Shown piece by piece: positions 1 to 9,563 of a stretch of DNA of 64,000 nucleotides. Source of the stretch: Maribacter sp. (GTDB taxonomy: Bacteria > Bacteroidota > Bacteroidia > Flavobacteriales > Flavobacteriaceae); contig JAHDDL010000020.1 in NCBI GenBank assembly GCA_020629415.1, forward strand, positions 1 to 64,000. Direction: 5' to 3'. Made by a program: the position numbers and the translations under genes. The notes under the pieces were generated by a model. That model did not search any database, was not told the origin of the DNA, and saw nothing but the letters and a program-made list of their open reading frames with translations. Positions within the stretch are counted from its first letter, which is position 1; each line of letters opens with the position of its first letter.

Positions 1-11
1 CGCCTTTTTCG

Positions 12-45
12 AAAGCCCCTTACAGTAATGTAAGGGGCTTTTTTT
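12..45 (+). terminator. Rho-independent terminator of a gene left of the window
   Basis: A 13-bp perfect stem (12-24 with 29-41) closes a GTAA tetraloop and runs into seven T residues. It must end a plus-strand transcript that enters from the left, because the first gene in the window is on the minus strand. The gene it serves is not visible. Confidence 0.85.
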
Positions 46-301
46 ATACCTTAAAATGAAAAAAACTCGGGTAATATAAGTTTTACACTATTTTCATACG
101 GACTTATTATACATCTGGGGTAATTTTAAGTGAAGTAGTTATACGTGTTCTCTTTGAATGCCCAAGGGCTAGTTCTGCTGTTTCATATAAGTTTAAGAGA
201 TGTAATGAGCCTAATAATGAGTACAGAAAAACATCTATTATTAATATTATGAGCTATTATTTCATGAATTTGAATATTGATAAGTGAAGTATAAGCCAAA
301 T
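46..301. other. Intergenic stretch without a recognisable gene
   Basis: About 250 bases between two terminators. All frames break within about 35 codons and none resembles a known protein. I see no tRNA, repeat or clear TAnnTTTG promoter here. It looks like ordinary AT-rich spacer. Confidence 0.5.
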
Positions 302-338
302 AGATAAAAAAATCCGCAACCTTAACAGTTGCGGATTT
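302..338 (-). terminator. Terminator of the gltBD operon
   Basis: An 11-bp perfect inverted repeat (310-320 with 328-338, loop of 7) is followed on the minus strand by a T-rich tail (complement of the A run 304-310). It lies 22 bases past the gltD stop codon. Confidence 0.85.
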
Positions 339-360
339 GTAGTTTATAGGTAGTTAATAA

Positions 361-1827
361 TTATACTCTAGGTAAATCACCTTCACCTTTCAATGGTAAA
401 GCAGTTTCACCCATTAAATATTTATCTACATGATGTGCAGCTTGTCTTCCTTCTGAAATGGCCCAGACAATAAGAGATTGTCCCCTTCTCTGATCACCAG
501 CAGCAAATACGCCGGGTACGTTTGTTTTATAATCATTTTCAGATGCCTTAATGTTGGTTCTTGCATCCATATCTAAACCCAATTGGTTCGCAACGGTATT
601 TTCAGAACCGGTAAAGCCTAATGCTAATAAAGCCAAATCACACTTCCATTCTTTTTCAGTTCCTTCAACTTCTTTTAACTGTGGTCGTTGTCCTGGAGTT
701 TTAATCCATTCTACTTCAGAAGTTATTAAACCAGTAAGGTTGCCATTTTGATCACCAATAAATTTTTTGGTAGATATACTAAAGAAACGTTCAGCACCTT
801 CCTTGTGGGAAGAACTAGTTCTTAAGCGCATAGGCCAAAATGGCCAAGGCTGACCTTCGGGTCTTTCTGTAGTGGCCATTGGCATGATCTCGAAATTTGA
901 TACTGAAATTGCTCCATGTCTAAAAGATGTTCCAATACAATCTGATCCAGTATCACCACCACCGATAACAATTACATTTTTACCGGTTGCTTTGATTTCT
1001 TCTCCTAATTCTTTAATACCATCTACTCTTCTGTTGTTCTGTCCAAGAAAATCCATGGCTTGAACAACGCCTTTTAGGTCAGATCCTTCAATAGGTAAAT
1101 TTCTTCTAATAGTAGCTCCACCTGTTAAAACAATAGCATCAAAATTTTGTTTTAATTCATCAGCTTTTATATCTACTCCAATGTGTACTCCACATTTAAA
1201 TGTAATTCCTTCTTCTTTTAAAATTTCTAAGCGACGATCAATGACATTTTTTTCCATTTTAAAATCGGGAATTCCGTAACGTAAAAGTCCGCCCGGTTTT
1301 TCATCACGTTCAAAAACAGTTACGTTATGACCTGCTCTGTTCAGTTGTTGTGCCGTAGCCAAGCCTGCAGGTCCTGATCCAACGACAGCAACTTTTTTGT
1401 CAGTTCTGGTAAGTGGTGGTTTGGCTGAGATCCAACCTTTTTCAAAAGCAGTTTCTACAATATTTTTTTCAATATTCTCAATACTTACCGGATCTTCATT
1501 AATACCCAAAACACATGCCTCTTCGCATGGTGCCGGGCACAATCTACCGGTAAATTCAGGAAAGTTGTTTGTAGAGTGTAGAATTTCACTAGCTTTTTCC
1601 CACTTGCCACGGTAAACTGCATCGTTAAAATCAGGAATTAAATTTCCTAATGGGCAACCGCTATGGCAAAAAGGAATTCCACAGTCCATGCAACGGGCAC
1701 CTTGCTCCTTTAAATCCTTTTCAGGTAATGGTACTGTAAATTCTTTGTAGTTTTTTAAACGCTCCTCAACCGGTTCGTATGCTTCAATTTTTCTGTCGAA
1801 TTCCAAAAATCCTGTTGTCTTTCCCAT
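361..1827 (-). CDS. gltD: Glutamate synthase small (beta) subunit
   Basis: Small subunit of NADPH-dependent GOGAT in the cytoplasm. It oxidises NADPH on FAD and passes electrons through iron-sulfur clusters to the large subunit. The 488-residue protein has the usual length. Cysteines C46, C49, C54 and C58 and a second set C97, C101 and C105 fit the N-terminal 4Fe-4S cluster domain. A GSGPAG dinucleotide motif follows near residue 150 (FAD) and VIGGGDTGSD near 287 (NADPH). It lies 9 bases after gltB in one operon and ends at a strong terminator, so the two subunits should be made together. Related FeS-flavin subunits occur in other reductases, but the adjacent gltB settles the assignment. Confidence 0.97.
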   Translation of the reverse strand: MGKTTGFLEFDRKIEAYEPVEERLKNYKEFTVPLPEKDLKEQGARCMDCGIPFCHSGCPLGNLIPDFNDAVYRGKWEKASEILHSTNNFPEFTGRLCPAPCEEACVLGINEDPVSIENIEKNIVETAFEKGWISAKPPLTRTDKKVAVVGSGPAGLATAQQLNRAGHNVTVFERDEKPGGLLRYGIPDFKMEKNVIDRRLEILKEEGITFKCGVHIGVDIKADELKQNFDAIVLTGGATIRRNLPIEGSDLKGVVQAMDFLGQNNRRVDGIKELGEEIKATGKNVIVIGGGDTGSDCIGTSFRHGAISVSNFEIMPMATTERPEGQPWPFWPMRLRTSSSHKEGAERFFSISTKKFIGDQNGNLTGLITSEVEWIKTPGQRPQLKEVEGTEKEWKCDLALLALGFTGSENTVANQLGLDMDARTNIKASENDYKTNVPGVFAAGDQRRGQSLIVWAISEGRQAAHHVDKYLMGETALPLKGEGDLPRV

Positions 1828-1836
1828 GTTCCGATC

Positions 1837-4800
1837 TTAAATAGTTTGTAAGTTTTCTTCCTCTAATCTTATTAAAGCCTGTCTGTATTCTTCAGGTAAA
1901 ACCTTTACGAATTTAGGTAGATAGGATTCCCAGTTTTCTAAAATTCGTTGTGCTAATGGACTTGATGTTGAATTGTAGTGACTTTCAATTAAGTCTTTCA
2001 ATTGTTGAATATCTTCTTTTTCGTTGACTTCTAAAAGATTAAGTCCTTCAACGCTGCATCTCTTTTTAAAGGTTTTGTTACTGTCCAGTACATAGGCAAT
2101 ACCACCGCTCATACCTGCTCCAAAATTTCTTCCTACTTCGCCAAGTATAACGGCTACACCACCGGTCATGTATTCACAACCGTGATCACCTATTCCCTCA
2201 ACTACCGCTTTTGCTCCTGAATTACGAACACAGAAACGCTCACCGGCTTTACCGTTAATATATGCTCTACCTGCTGTTGCTCCATAAAGAGTAACATTTC
2301 CGGTAATTACATTGTCTTCAGGTACTATAGTAGATTTCTCAGGGACCTTGATGACAAGTTTAGCTCCTGAAAGTCCTTTACCTAAGTAATCATTAGTATT
2401 ACCGTTAACAATCATTGTAAGTCCTCTTGTAGCAAAAGCTCCGAAGCTCTGCCCTGCAGAACCTGTGAAATTTAATCTAAGCGTATTTATAGGTAATCCT
2501 TCAGCTCCGTAAGTTTTAGAGATTTCATTACTTATAATTGCACCAACTGCTCGATCAGTATTGCAAATAGGGTAATCTAATGTTAATTTTTCCTTTCTGA
2601 ATAAGGAAGGATTGGCTTTTGCTATAATATCAAACTCGATAGATTTATCTATATCGTGTTTTTGCTTTTCGGTATTGTAAAATTTAGTTCCTTTAGGGAC
2701 ATCGACCTGATGTAGTATTGGTGTTAAATCAATACCAGCCGCTTTGTAGTGGTCAATTGCCTTTTTTCTATCTAGTTTTTGTACTTGACCAACCATTTCA
2801 TTAATAGTCTTGAAACCTAGTTGAGCCATTATCTCACGTAACTCCTGTGCTACAAAATACATGTAATTGACTACGTGCTCAGGCTTACCCTTAAATTTCT
2901 TTCTTAATTCAGGGTTTTGAGTTGCAATACCTACTGGGCAAGTGTTTAAATGGCATACACGCATCATTATACAACCTGATGCAACTAGTGGGGCAGTGGC
3001 AAAACCGAATTCTTCAGCTCCCAATAGACAAGCTACGGCAACATCTCTGCCGGTTTTCAGTTGACCGTCACATTCTAAAATTATTCTGTTTCGTAAATCA
3101 TTAAGAACTAGTGTCTGTTGAGCTTCGGCAATACCAAGTTCCCATGGTAGGCCGCAATGTTTTAACGATGTCAAAGGAGATGCTCCCGTGCCGCCGTCAA
3201 AACCAGAAACTAGTACTACGTCCGCTTTTGCTTTGGCTACACCGGCGGCAACGGTACCTACGCCCACTTCAGAAACTAATTTTACATTGATTCTTGCTTT
3301 TCTATTTGCAGATTTTAGGTCGTAAATTAATTGAGATAAATCTTCAATAGAATAAATATCGTGATGCGGAGGTGGTGAAATTAAACCTACATACGGAGTA
3401 GAGTTTCTTGTTTTTGCAATTTCAGGATTTACTTTAGGACCTGGTAACTGGCCACCTTCACCTGGCTTGGCACCTTGTGCCATTTTTATTTGAATTTCTT
3501 TAGCGTTAGTCAAATAATTGGAGGTTACACCAAATCTACCCGAGGCAACTTGTTTTATTGCGCTGTTTCTCCAATCACCGGTAGAATTTTTATAAAATCT
3601 GTTTTGATCTTCTCCTCCTTCACCTGAGTTACTTTTACCGCCAATACGGTTCATAGCGATCGCTAAATTTTCATGGGCTTCTTTACTGATTGATCCATAA
3701 GACATTGCACCGGTTTTAAATCTTTTTACAATTTCCGTCCAAGGTTCAACATCTTCTATTGGAATTGGGTCATAGTTAGAGAATTCAAAAAGACCTCTAA
3801 TGGTCATTAGGTTTTTTGATTGCTCGTTGACCATATTGGAATACTCCTTATAAGTATCTGGTTCATTATTGCGAACAGATTTCTGAAGTTTTGCAATGGA
3901 TAATGGATTGAACATGTGTTTTTCACCATCTCTTCTCCACCTGTACTCTCCACCAATTTCTAAATCTAAACTGGCATCAACTAGTTTTTTGTTAAAAGTT
4001 TTATGGTGACGTAAAGCAATTTCTTTCTCTATTTGATAAAGACCAATTCCTTGAATACGAGTTGGAGTGTTTGGAAAATATTTTTCTACGACTTTGGTGT
4101 TTATACCTATACATTCAAAAAGTTGAGAGCCACGGTATGAGTTTAAAGTAGAAATACCAATTTTGTTCATCACTTTTAAAATACCCTTACCAACCGCTTT
4201 GTTGTAATTTTTAATGGCATCATCAAATGATATTTCCGTGATATCATTTTCCTCTATTTGTTCGGCAATTATTTCATTTACCAAATAGGGGTTAATAGCA
4301 CTTGCGCCAAAACCAAATAACAAGGCAAAATGATGTACCTCTCTAGGTTCGGCAGATTCTATGATTACACTAAGTTTAGAGCGTTTTCCAAGTTTCTGTA
4401 AACCGCTATTTACGAACGAGCACGCTAATAAGGCAGGTATAGGTGCCATGTTTTCATTCACGTTTCTGTCCGAAAGTATGATAATGTTAGCTCCTTCGTC
4501 TACAGCTTTTGATGCTTGGTCCAATACTGATTGCAAAGCATCCTCTAGACCGTTGTGTCCTTGTTTTATGGAATACAACATTGAAATGGAAACTACTTTG
4601 TAATCTGGGCTTACATCATAGTTTTTGATTTTGTCCAAATCCTCTTTTGAAATTACAGGATTTTGAATCTTAAGTTTTCTACAGTGTAATTCTGAAAACT
4701 CGAAAATATTATGATCGCTACCTAATGTTAAGCTGATATCGGTAATCAGTTCTTCGCGAATACCATCTAACGGAGGGTTGGTTACTTGGGCAAATAATTG

Positions 4801-6345
4801 TTTAAAGTAATTGTAAATTAGTTGTGGACGTTGGGATAAAACGGCAATAGGCGTATCAGAACCCATGGAGCCAATAGGCTCTTTGCCAGCTTTTGCCATT
4901 GGTAATACAATGGTATTGATATCCTCTATCGTATAGCCAAAAACGGACTTTCTCTTATCTAGCGTTTCTTCCCCTAAGAATAAAGGGCAATCGTTGTATG
5001 GGATATCTTTTAAATGTACTAAGTTGTCGTTTAGCCATTTTTTGTAGGGAAATTTTTGGGCAATGTTCTCTTTAATTTCTTCATCGTTGACAATTCTACC
5101 CTCTTCCATGTTCACTAAGAACATTTTGCCTGGTTGTAACCTTCCGTGGAATTCAACGTTATCAGGGGCAATGTCTACCACACCTGTTTCAGATGACATC
5201 ACTACATAATCATCTTTTGTAACTGTATATCTAGATGGTCTTAAGCCGTTTCTATCTAAAACGGCACCTATAAAGTTACCGTCGGTAAAAGGTATAGAGG
5301 CTGGTCCGTCCCAAGGTTCCATCATACAGGAATGATACTCGTAAAATGATCTTTTAGCTTCGGACATCTCTGTATTTTTTTCCCAAGCTTCTGGAACTAG
5401 TATCATCATGACCTCCGGTAAAGATCTACCGGTCATTAATAAAAGTTCAACGACCATATCCATGGTTGCAGAATCTGACTTTCCAGGTAATATAATTGGA
5501 AGTACATTCTTTATTTCGTCACCGAACATGTCACTTTTCAGTAATTCCTCTCTAGAGAACATGCGGGTAACATTACCTCTTAAGGTGTTTATTTCACCGT
5601 TATGGCACATATATCTAAATGGTTGTGCCAAATCCCAAGTAGGGAAGGTATTGGTAGAAAAACGCTGATGAACCAATGCCAACCTGGTTACTACTCTAGA
5701 GTCCATAAGGTCAGAATAGTAAAGACTAATATCTAAAGGCATTAAAAGTCCCTTGAAAATTATTATTTTGGTAGATAAGCTAGGTACGTAAAAGAACTTG
5801 CTTTCGGAAAGCTTAGATTTAATAATCGTATGCTCGGTTATTTTCCTGGCAATAAAAAGTTTTAAGTTAAAATCAAAATACTCTTGATCCTCACTTTCTT
5901 TAGCTACAAATATTTGCTTAACGAAAGGCTCTGTTTCCGCTGCAATTCTACCGGGTATTGATCTATTGACCGGTACGTCTCTCCAGCCTAATAATCTTAA
6001 GCCTTGTTTTTTAATATTCTCTTCAAATACCGAGATGCAAAAATCCCTTTGATTTTCTTTACGTGGAAAGAAAATATTGCCAACGGCATAATCGCCTGCT
6101 TTTGGTAAGTCGAAGTTGCATACAGCCTGAAAAAAATCATGTGGTATATCTATTAGGATACCTGCACCGTCCCCTGTCTTACCGTCTGCGCTTACCGCTC
6201 CTCTGTGCTCTAAACGTTCAAGTATTTCTAACGCCTTATGTATAATGTCGTTAGATTTTTTTCCTTTAAGGCTACATATAAATCCAGCCCCACAGTTGTC
6301 ATGTTCAAATTCCGGTAGATATAATCCTTGTTTCTTCAGTGTCAT
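1837..6345 (-). CDS. gltB: Glutamate synthase large (alpha) subunit
   Basis: Large subunit of GOGAT (1502 residues, normal length). It hydrolyses glutamine to ammonia, channels it through the protein and reductively aminates 2-oxoglutarate to glutamate. The likely N-terminal nucleophile is C18 in NCGAGF, exposed after removal of a 17-residue propeptide. The order is a class II glutaminase domain (about 18-430), a central domain, an FMN-binding synthase barrel with the 3Fe-4S cysteines in CIMMRVCHLNTC, and the C-terminal GXGXG beta-helix (GAxAGRAYINGKAGERF and similar). It is the first gene of the gltB-gltD operon. With glutamine synthetase it is the main ammonium assimilation route when nitrogen is scarce. 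Confidence 0.97.
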   Translation of the reverse strand: MTLKKQGLYLPEFEHDNCGAGFICSLKGKKSNDIIHKALEILERLEHRGAVSADGKTGDGAGILIDIPHDFFQAVCNFDLPKAGDYAVGNIFFPRKENQRDFCISVFEENIKKQGLRLLGWRDVPVNRSIPGRIAAETEPFVKQIFVAKESEDQEYFDFNLKLFIARKITEHTIIKSKLSESKFFYVPSLSTKIIIFKGLLMPLDISLYYSDLMDSRVVTRLALVHQRFSTNTFPTWDLAQPFRYMCHNGEINTLRGNVTRMFSREELLKSDMFGDEIKNVLPIILPGKSDSATMDMVVELLLMTGRSLPEVMMILVPEAWEKNTEMSEAKRSFYEYHSCMMEPWDGPASIPFTDGNFIGAVLDRNGLRPSRYTVTKDDYVVMSSETGVVDIAPDNVEFHGRLQPGKMFLVNMEEGRIVNDEEIKENIAQKFPYKKWLNDNLVHLKDIPYNDCPLFLGEETLDKRKSVFGYTIEDINTIVLPMAKAGKEPIGSMGSDTPIAVLSQRPQLIYNYFKQLFAQVTNPPLDGIREELITDISLTLGSDHNIFEFSELHCRKLKIQNPVISKEDLDKIKNYDVSPDYKVVSISMLYSIKQGHNGLEDALQSVLDQASKAVDEGANIIILSDRNVNENMAPIPALLACSFVNSGLQKLGKRSKLSVIIESAEPREVHHFALLFGFGASAINPYLVNEIIAEQIEENDITEISFDDAIKNYNKAVGKGILKVMNKIGISTLNSYRGSQLFECIGINTKVVEKYFPNTPTRIQGIGLYQIEKEIALRHHKTFNKKLVDASLDLEIGGEYRWRRDGEKHMFNPLSIAKLQKSVRNNEPDTYKEYSNMVNEQSKNLMTIRGLFEFSNYDPIPIEDVEPWTEIVKRFKTGAMSYGSISKEAHENLAIAMNRIGGKSNSGEGGEDQNRFYKNSTGDWRNSAIKQVASGRFGVTSNYLTNAKEIQIKMAQGAKPGEGGQLPGPKVNPEIAKTRNSTPYVGLISPPPHHDIYSIEDLSQLIYDLKSANRKARINVKLVSEVGVGTVAAGVAKAKADVVLVSGFDGGTGASPLTSLKHCGLPWELGIAEAQQTLVLNDLRNRIILECDGQLKTGRDVAVACLLGAEEFGFATAPLVASGCIMMRVCHLNTCPVGIATQNPELRKKFKGKPEHVVNYMYFVAQELREIMAQLGFKTINEMVGQVQKLDRKKAIDHYKAAGIDLTPILHQVDVPKGTKFYNTEKQKHDIDKSIEFDIIAKANPSLFRKEKLTLDYPICNTDRAVGAIISNEISKTYGAEGLPINTLRLNFTGSAGQSFGAFATRGLTMIVNGNTNDYLGKGLSGAKLVIKVPEKSTIVPEDNVITGNVTLYGATAGRAYINGKAGERFCVRNSGAKAVVEGIGDHGCEYMTGGVAVILGEVGRNFGAGMSGGIAYVLDSNKTFKKRCSVEGLNLLEVNEKEDIQQLKDLIESHYNSTSSPLAQRILENWESYLPKFVKVLPEEYRQALIRLEEENLQTI

Positions 6346-6362
6346 ATTTTGTGGTATTTCTT

Positions 6363-6394
6363 CAAAAATATCAATTTTTTTAAATTATGTTCAA
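6363..6394 (-). promoter_or_regulatory. Candidate gltB promoter (-33/-7)
   Basis: On the minus strand TTG (6394-6392) is followed after 21 bases by TATTTTTG (6370-6363), matching the Bacteroidota housekeeping consensus TTG-N17-23-TAnnTTTG. Transcription would begin about 10-12 bases before the gltB ATG, so the leader would be very short. Confidence 0.4.
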
Positions 6395-6616
6395 CGATTG
6401 AAACAAATTCAAATAATAAATTCAACGAAATAAATAAAAGCTTAAAAAATCGATAATTATGAATTTTTAAAACCTTCAATTTATCATAATGATAAATTTA
6501 AGTTAATATTATCGAAAGCGATCAGTGAAGTAGGGGGTAAAAGTTAGTTTTTGTGACTTTCTAACAATTAAGTCTAACTTTATTGGGTAGTTAACAAAGT
6601 AAGATTATAGTTTAAT

Positions 6617-6646
6617 GAAAAACACCCCTATAAATTATAGGGGTGT
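6617..6646 (-). terminator. Terminator of the acyl-CoA dehydrogenase gene
   Basis: ACACCCCTAT (from 6622) pairs with ATAGGGGTGT (ending 6646) around a short AT loop. On the minus strand it is followed by a run of T (complement of 6618-6621). It sits 19 bases past the stop codon. Confidence 0.75.
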
Positions 6647-6664
6647 AATTAAATTTTTTTTTTT

Positions 6665-7804
6665 TTATTTTAAAATACTTCTTGAAATCACGATTTTTTG
6701 AATTTCAGAAGTGCCTTCGTATATCTGTGTTATTTTGGCATCTCTCATAAGACGTTCTACATGGTAGTCTTTTACGAAACCGTTTCCGCCATGAATTTGT
6801 ACGGCTTCGACCGTTGTTTCCATTGCTACTTTAGAAGCATATAATTTTGCCATAGCACCAGATAGGTCGTAATCCCTATCATTGTCTTTATCTAATGCAG
6901 ATTGGTAAACTAGTAATCTTGCAGCCTGTATTTCTGTATGCATGTCCGCTAATTTAAATGCAATGGCTTGGTGATTACTGATTTCTGTGCCAAAGGCCTT
7001 ACGTTCCTTTGAATATTTTAAAGCAAGTTCGTAAGCGCCGGCCGCAATACCTAATGCCTGAGCGGCAATACCTATACGGCCACCGGCTAGAGTTTTCATG
7101 GCAAACTTAAAACCGAAACCATCTTCGCCAATTCTATTTTCTTTAGGCACTTTTACATCATTGAATATAAGTGAATGGGTATCGCTTCCTCTAATGCCTA
7201 ATTTGTTTTCTTTTGGTCCTATTTCAAATCCTGGAATTCCTTTTTCAATAATAAGGGCGTTGATGCCCCTATGCTTTTTGTCCTTGTCCGTTTGAGCAAT
7301 TACAATATAGGTGCTTGCTGTACCGCCATTGGTAATCCAGTTTTTGGTGCCATTAACAATATAATGGTCGCCCATATCTATTGCGGTAGTTTTTTGTGAA
7401 GTAGCATCGCTTCCCGCTTCTGGTTCAGAAAGGCAGAATGCACCTATTTGCTCGCCTGTGGTGAGTTTTGTAAGATATTTTTCTTTTTGTGCTTCAGTTC
7501 CAAATTTTTCCAATCCCCAGCAAACTAGAGAATTGTTTACTGACATAACTACCGACGTAGAGGCGTCAATTTTTGAAATTTCTTCCATAGCCAATACGTA
7601 AGAAAGAGTGTCTAGCCCACTTCCACCATATTTTGGGTCTACCATCATTCCTAAAAAGCCGAGTTCTCCCAGTTTTTTAATTTCTTCTTTTGGAAATCTT
7701 TGAGCATCATCACGTTCAATTACTCCTGCTAATAGCTCCGTTTGGGCAAAATCGCGTGCAGCTTCTTGTATAAGTTTTTGTTCTTCATTCAATGAAAAAT
7801 CCAT
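6665..7804 (-). CDS. Acyl-CoA dehydrogenase (short-chain type)
   Basis: FAD enzyme of fatty-acid or branched-chain amino-acid degradation. It makes the alpha-beta double bond of an acyl-CoA and passes electrons to electron transfer flavoprotein, whose subunits are encoded at 55.9-57.6 kb. The protein has 379 residues, the normal family length. It carries both family signatures: AFCLSEPEAGSD (near 133) and QIHGGNGF (near 339). The likely catalytic base is the Glu in IYEGTSE near residue 365, as in butyryl- and short-chain enzymes. The chain length of the substrate cannot be read from sequence. It stands alone, with its own terminator and a candidate -7 element upstream. Confidence 0.93.
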   Translation of the reverse strand: MDFSLNEEQKLIQEAARDFAQTELLAGVIERDDAQRFPKEEIKKLGELGFLGMMVDPKYGGSGLDTLSYVLAMEEISKIDASTSVVMSVNNSLVCWGLEKFGTEAQKEKYLTKLTTGEQIGAFCLSEPEAGSDATSQKTTAIDMGDHYIVNGTKNWITNGGTASTYIVIAQTDKDKKHRGINALIIEKGIPGFEIGPKENKLGIRGSDTHSLIFNDVKVPKENRIGEDGFGFKFAMKTLAGGRIGIAAQALGIAAGAYELALKYSKERKAFGTEISNHQAIAFKLADMHTEIQAARLLVYQSALDKDNDRDYDLSGAMAKLYASKVAMETTVEAVQIHGGNGFVKDYHVERLMRDAKITQIYEGTSEIQKIVISRSILK

Positions 7805-8140
7805 CTAATAATATATAAAGGTTAACTTCTCAAAGATAAAGATATAGTAGTTAAATATATTACTTAAGGGTCTCCTTTTGAACGATTTCATAACAATTTT
7901 GGGCTCATTGTAGGCTGTACGTTCATTTTAACATTTTCTTATACGTTAAATTGCCGTCGCCAAAAACCTGTTAAATTTATAATCATATTGATTTAAGTAT
8001 TTGGATGTCAGATTACTTCGGTATTATTGTTAATTCATTAGGATTTCAAAGACAATTTTAAATATATTTGGAAGATTTATTTTTTAGAATTAGAACCTAT
8101 ATTTACAACTCATAACTAGTTACTCAAAAAACCAACGAAT
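7805..8140. other. Divergent upstream region of acyl-CoA dehydrogenase and nhaD
   Basis: A 336-base spacer between divergent genes. A minus-strand TATCTTTG (complement of CAAAGATA, 7831-7838) is a candidate -7 element for the acyl-CoA dehydrogenase, with a leader of about 20 bases. A plus-strand TATATTTG (8063-8070) is a candidate for nhaD, with a leader of about 65 bases. Neither has a well-placed upstream TTG. No gene or RNA is recognised between them. Confidence 0.45.
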
Positions 8141-9511
8141 ATGGAAACCATCATTGTTATTGTTTTTTTGGCGGGATATCTTGCCATTACCTTAGAACAC
8201 AATCTTAAGATAGATAAATTAATCCCTGCATTGGCCATGATGGCTATTCTTTGGGCGCTTATTGCTCTTGGAATAGATGGCTACGAAAACTGGTTTGATT
8301 CTGCTCATCAAAGTCTAGTTGATGGTTTTGATAAGTTTGGGCATTTAGATAGAATGCACATGATGGAGGAGTCCCTTTTGCATCATTTAGGTAAAACTGC
8401 GGAAATTCTTTTCTTTCTTCTTGGGGCTATGACCATTGTAGAGATTATAGATTATTTTGATGGCTTTGCGACTATAAAAGGTTTTATCAAAACAAAGCAG
8501 AAAGGTAAGTTATTGTGGTTGTTTTCAATATTGGCATTCGTATTATCTGCAATCATAGATAACTTGACAGCTACCATTGTTTTGATTACCATATTGCAAA
8601 AGGTTATTAAGGACAGGGAAACTAAATTATGGTTTGCCGGTATGATCGTAATAACGGCAAATGCCGGTGGGGCTTGGTCGCCTATTGGTGATGTGACCAC
8701 TACCATGTTATGGATTGCAAATAGGGTTAGTGCAGGTCAATTGGTGCTTCACGTACTTTTACCTTCATTGGTTTGTATGATTGTTCCAGTTGTGATTGCA
8801 AGTAGGTTCAAGGTCTTTAAAGGGTTGATCGATGGTGAATTGGATGGTGATAATTCTAAGTCTAAATATAGTGGTGTAATGTTATATTTAGGATTGGGGG
8901 CTATTCTTTTTGTTCCTATTTTTAAAACGGTTACCCACTTGCCTCCTTATGTTGGTATGATGTTATCATTGGCAGTTGTAGCAACTTTTGCAGAAATATA
9001 TAGTAATAAAAAGTTTAGTATTTCTTCTGTAGATCAAGAGGGTCAAGACACCGAGGGGCACCATAGTCCTGTACATCATTCATTATCCAAAATTGAACTG
9101 CCAAGTATATTATTCTTTTTGGGGATTTTATTGGCAGTTGCCGCTATGGAATCTTTAGGGATACTCTTTAATGCTGCTGGAGCTCTTAATGAAGCTATAC
9201 CTAATACGGACATAGTAGTTATGTTGTTTGGTCTGGGATCGGCAGTTATTGATAACGTACCATTGGTTGCGGCAAGTATGGGTATGTTCAGTGAGCCTTT
9301 AGATAGTCCGTTATGGCATTTTATCGCTTATTCTGCCGGTACTGGTGGTAGTATGTTGATTATTGGTTCTGCAGCCGGTGTAGTTGCGATGGGTATGGAG
9401 AAAATTGATTTTTTCTGGTATCTTAAAAAAATTGCTTGGTTGGCATTGTTAGGTTTTGTTAGTGGTGCAATCGTATTTATATTATTGAGAGATTTTGTTC
9501 TTCACGGATAA
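8141..9511 (+). CDS. nhaD: NhaD-type Na+/H+ antiporter
   Basis: Inner-membrane sodium/proton antiporter of the ion transporter superfamily. It has 456 residues with about a dozen hydrophobic segments. Two inverted-repeat hallmarks are visible: SAIIDNLTATIV (near 133) with NAGGAWSPIGDVTTTML, and GSAVIDNVPLVAA (near 367) with GTGGSMLIIGSAAGV. The paired Asp-Asn and the Gly-rich re-entrant segments are expected in the transport site. A hydrophilic His-rich loop lies near residues 298-313. The gene heads an apparent operon with exbB (52-base gap), exbD, tonB and folC, which puts Na+ extrusion next to an ion-driven outer-membrane energiser. It probably supports salt and alkali tolerance. Confidence 0.9.
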   Translation: METIIVIVFLAGYLAITLEHNLKIDKLIPALAMMAILWALIALGIDGYENWFDSAHQSLVDGFDKFGHLDRMHMMEESLLHHLGKTAEILFFLLGAMTIVEIIDYFDGFATIKGFIKTKQKGKLLWLFSILAFVLSAIIDNLTATIVLITILQKVIKDRETKLWFAGMIVITANAGGAWSPIGDVTTTMLWIANRVSAGQLVLHVLLPSLVCMIVPVVIASRFKVFKGLIDGELDGDNSKSKYSGVMLYLGLGAILFVPIFKTVTHLPPYVGMMLSLAVVATFAEIYSNKKFSISSVDQEGQDTEGHHSPVHHSLSKIELPSILFFLGILLAVAAMESLGILFNAAGALNEAIPNTDIVVMLFGLGSAVIDNVPLVAASMGMFSEPLDSPLWHFIAYSAGTGGSMLIIGSAAGVVAMGMEKIDFFWYLKKIAWLALLGFVSGAIVFILLRDFVLHG

Positions 9512-9563
9512 TTTAATTCGCAAATCGTCGTTATAAAGGCAAATTCAATACTTAAAGAATATT

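Larger units (their letters stand above)
6346..6664. other. gltB upstream region and acyl-CoA dehydrogenase 3' end
   Basis: A 319-base spacer between two minus-strand genes. It holds the terminator of the acyl-CoA dehydrogenase gene (near 6617-6646) and the likely gltB promoter (6363-6394). The remaining AT-rich sequence has no open frame of note. Confidence 0.6.

Noticed and set aside
47-301. Possible short ORF of about 35 codons (from a GTG near 148)
   Set aside because: No similarity to anything I know, no start context and low-complexity AT-rich sequence. Chance is a sufficient explanation.
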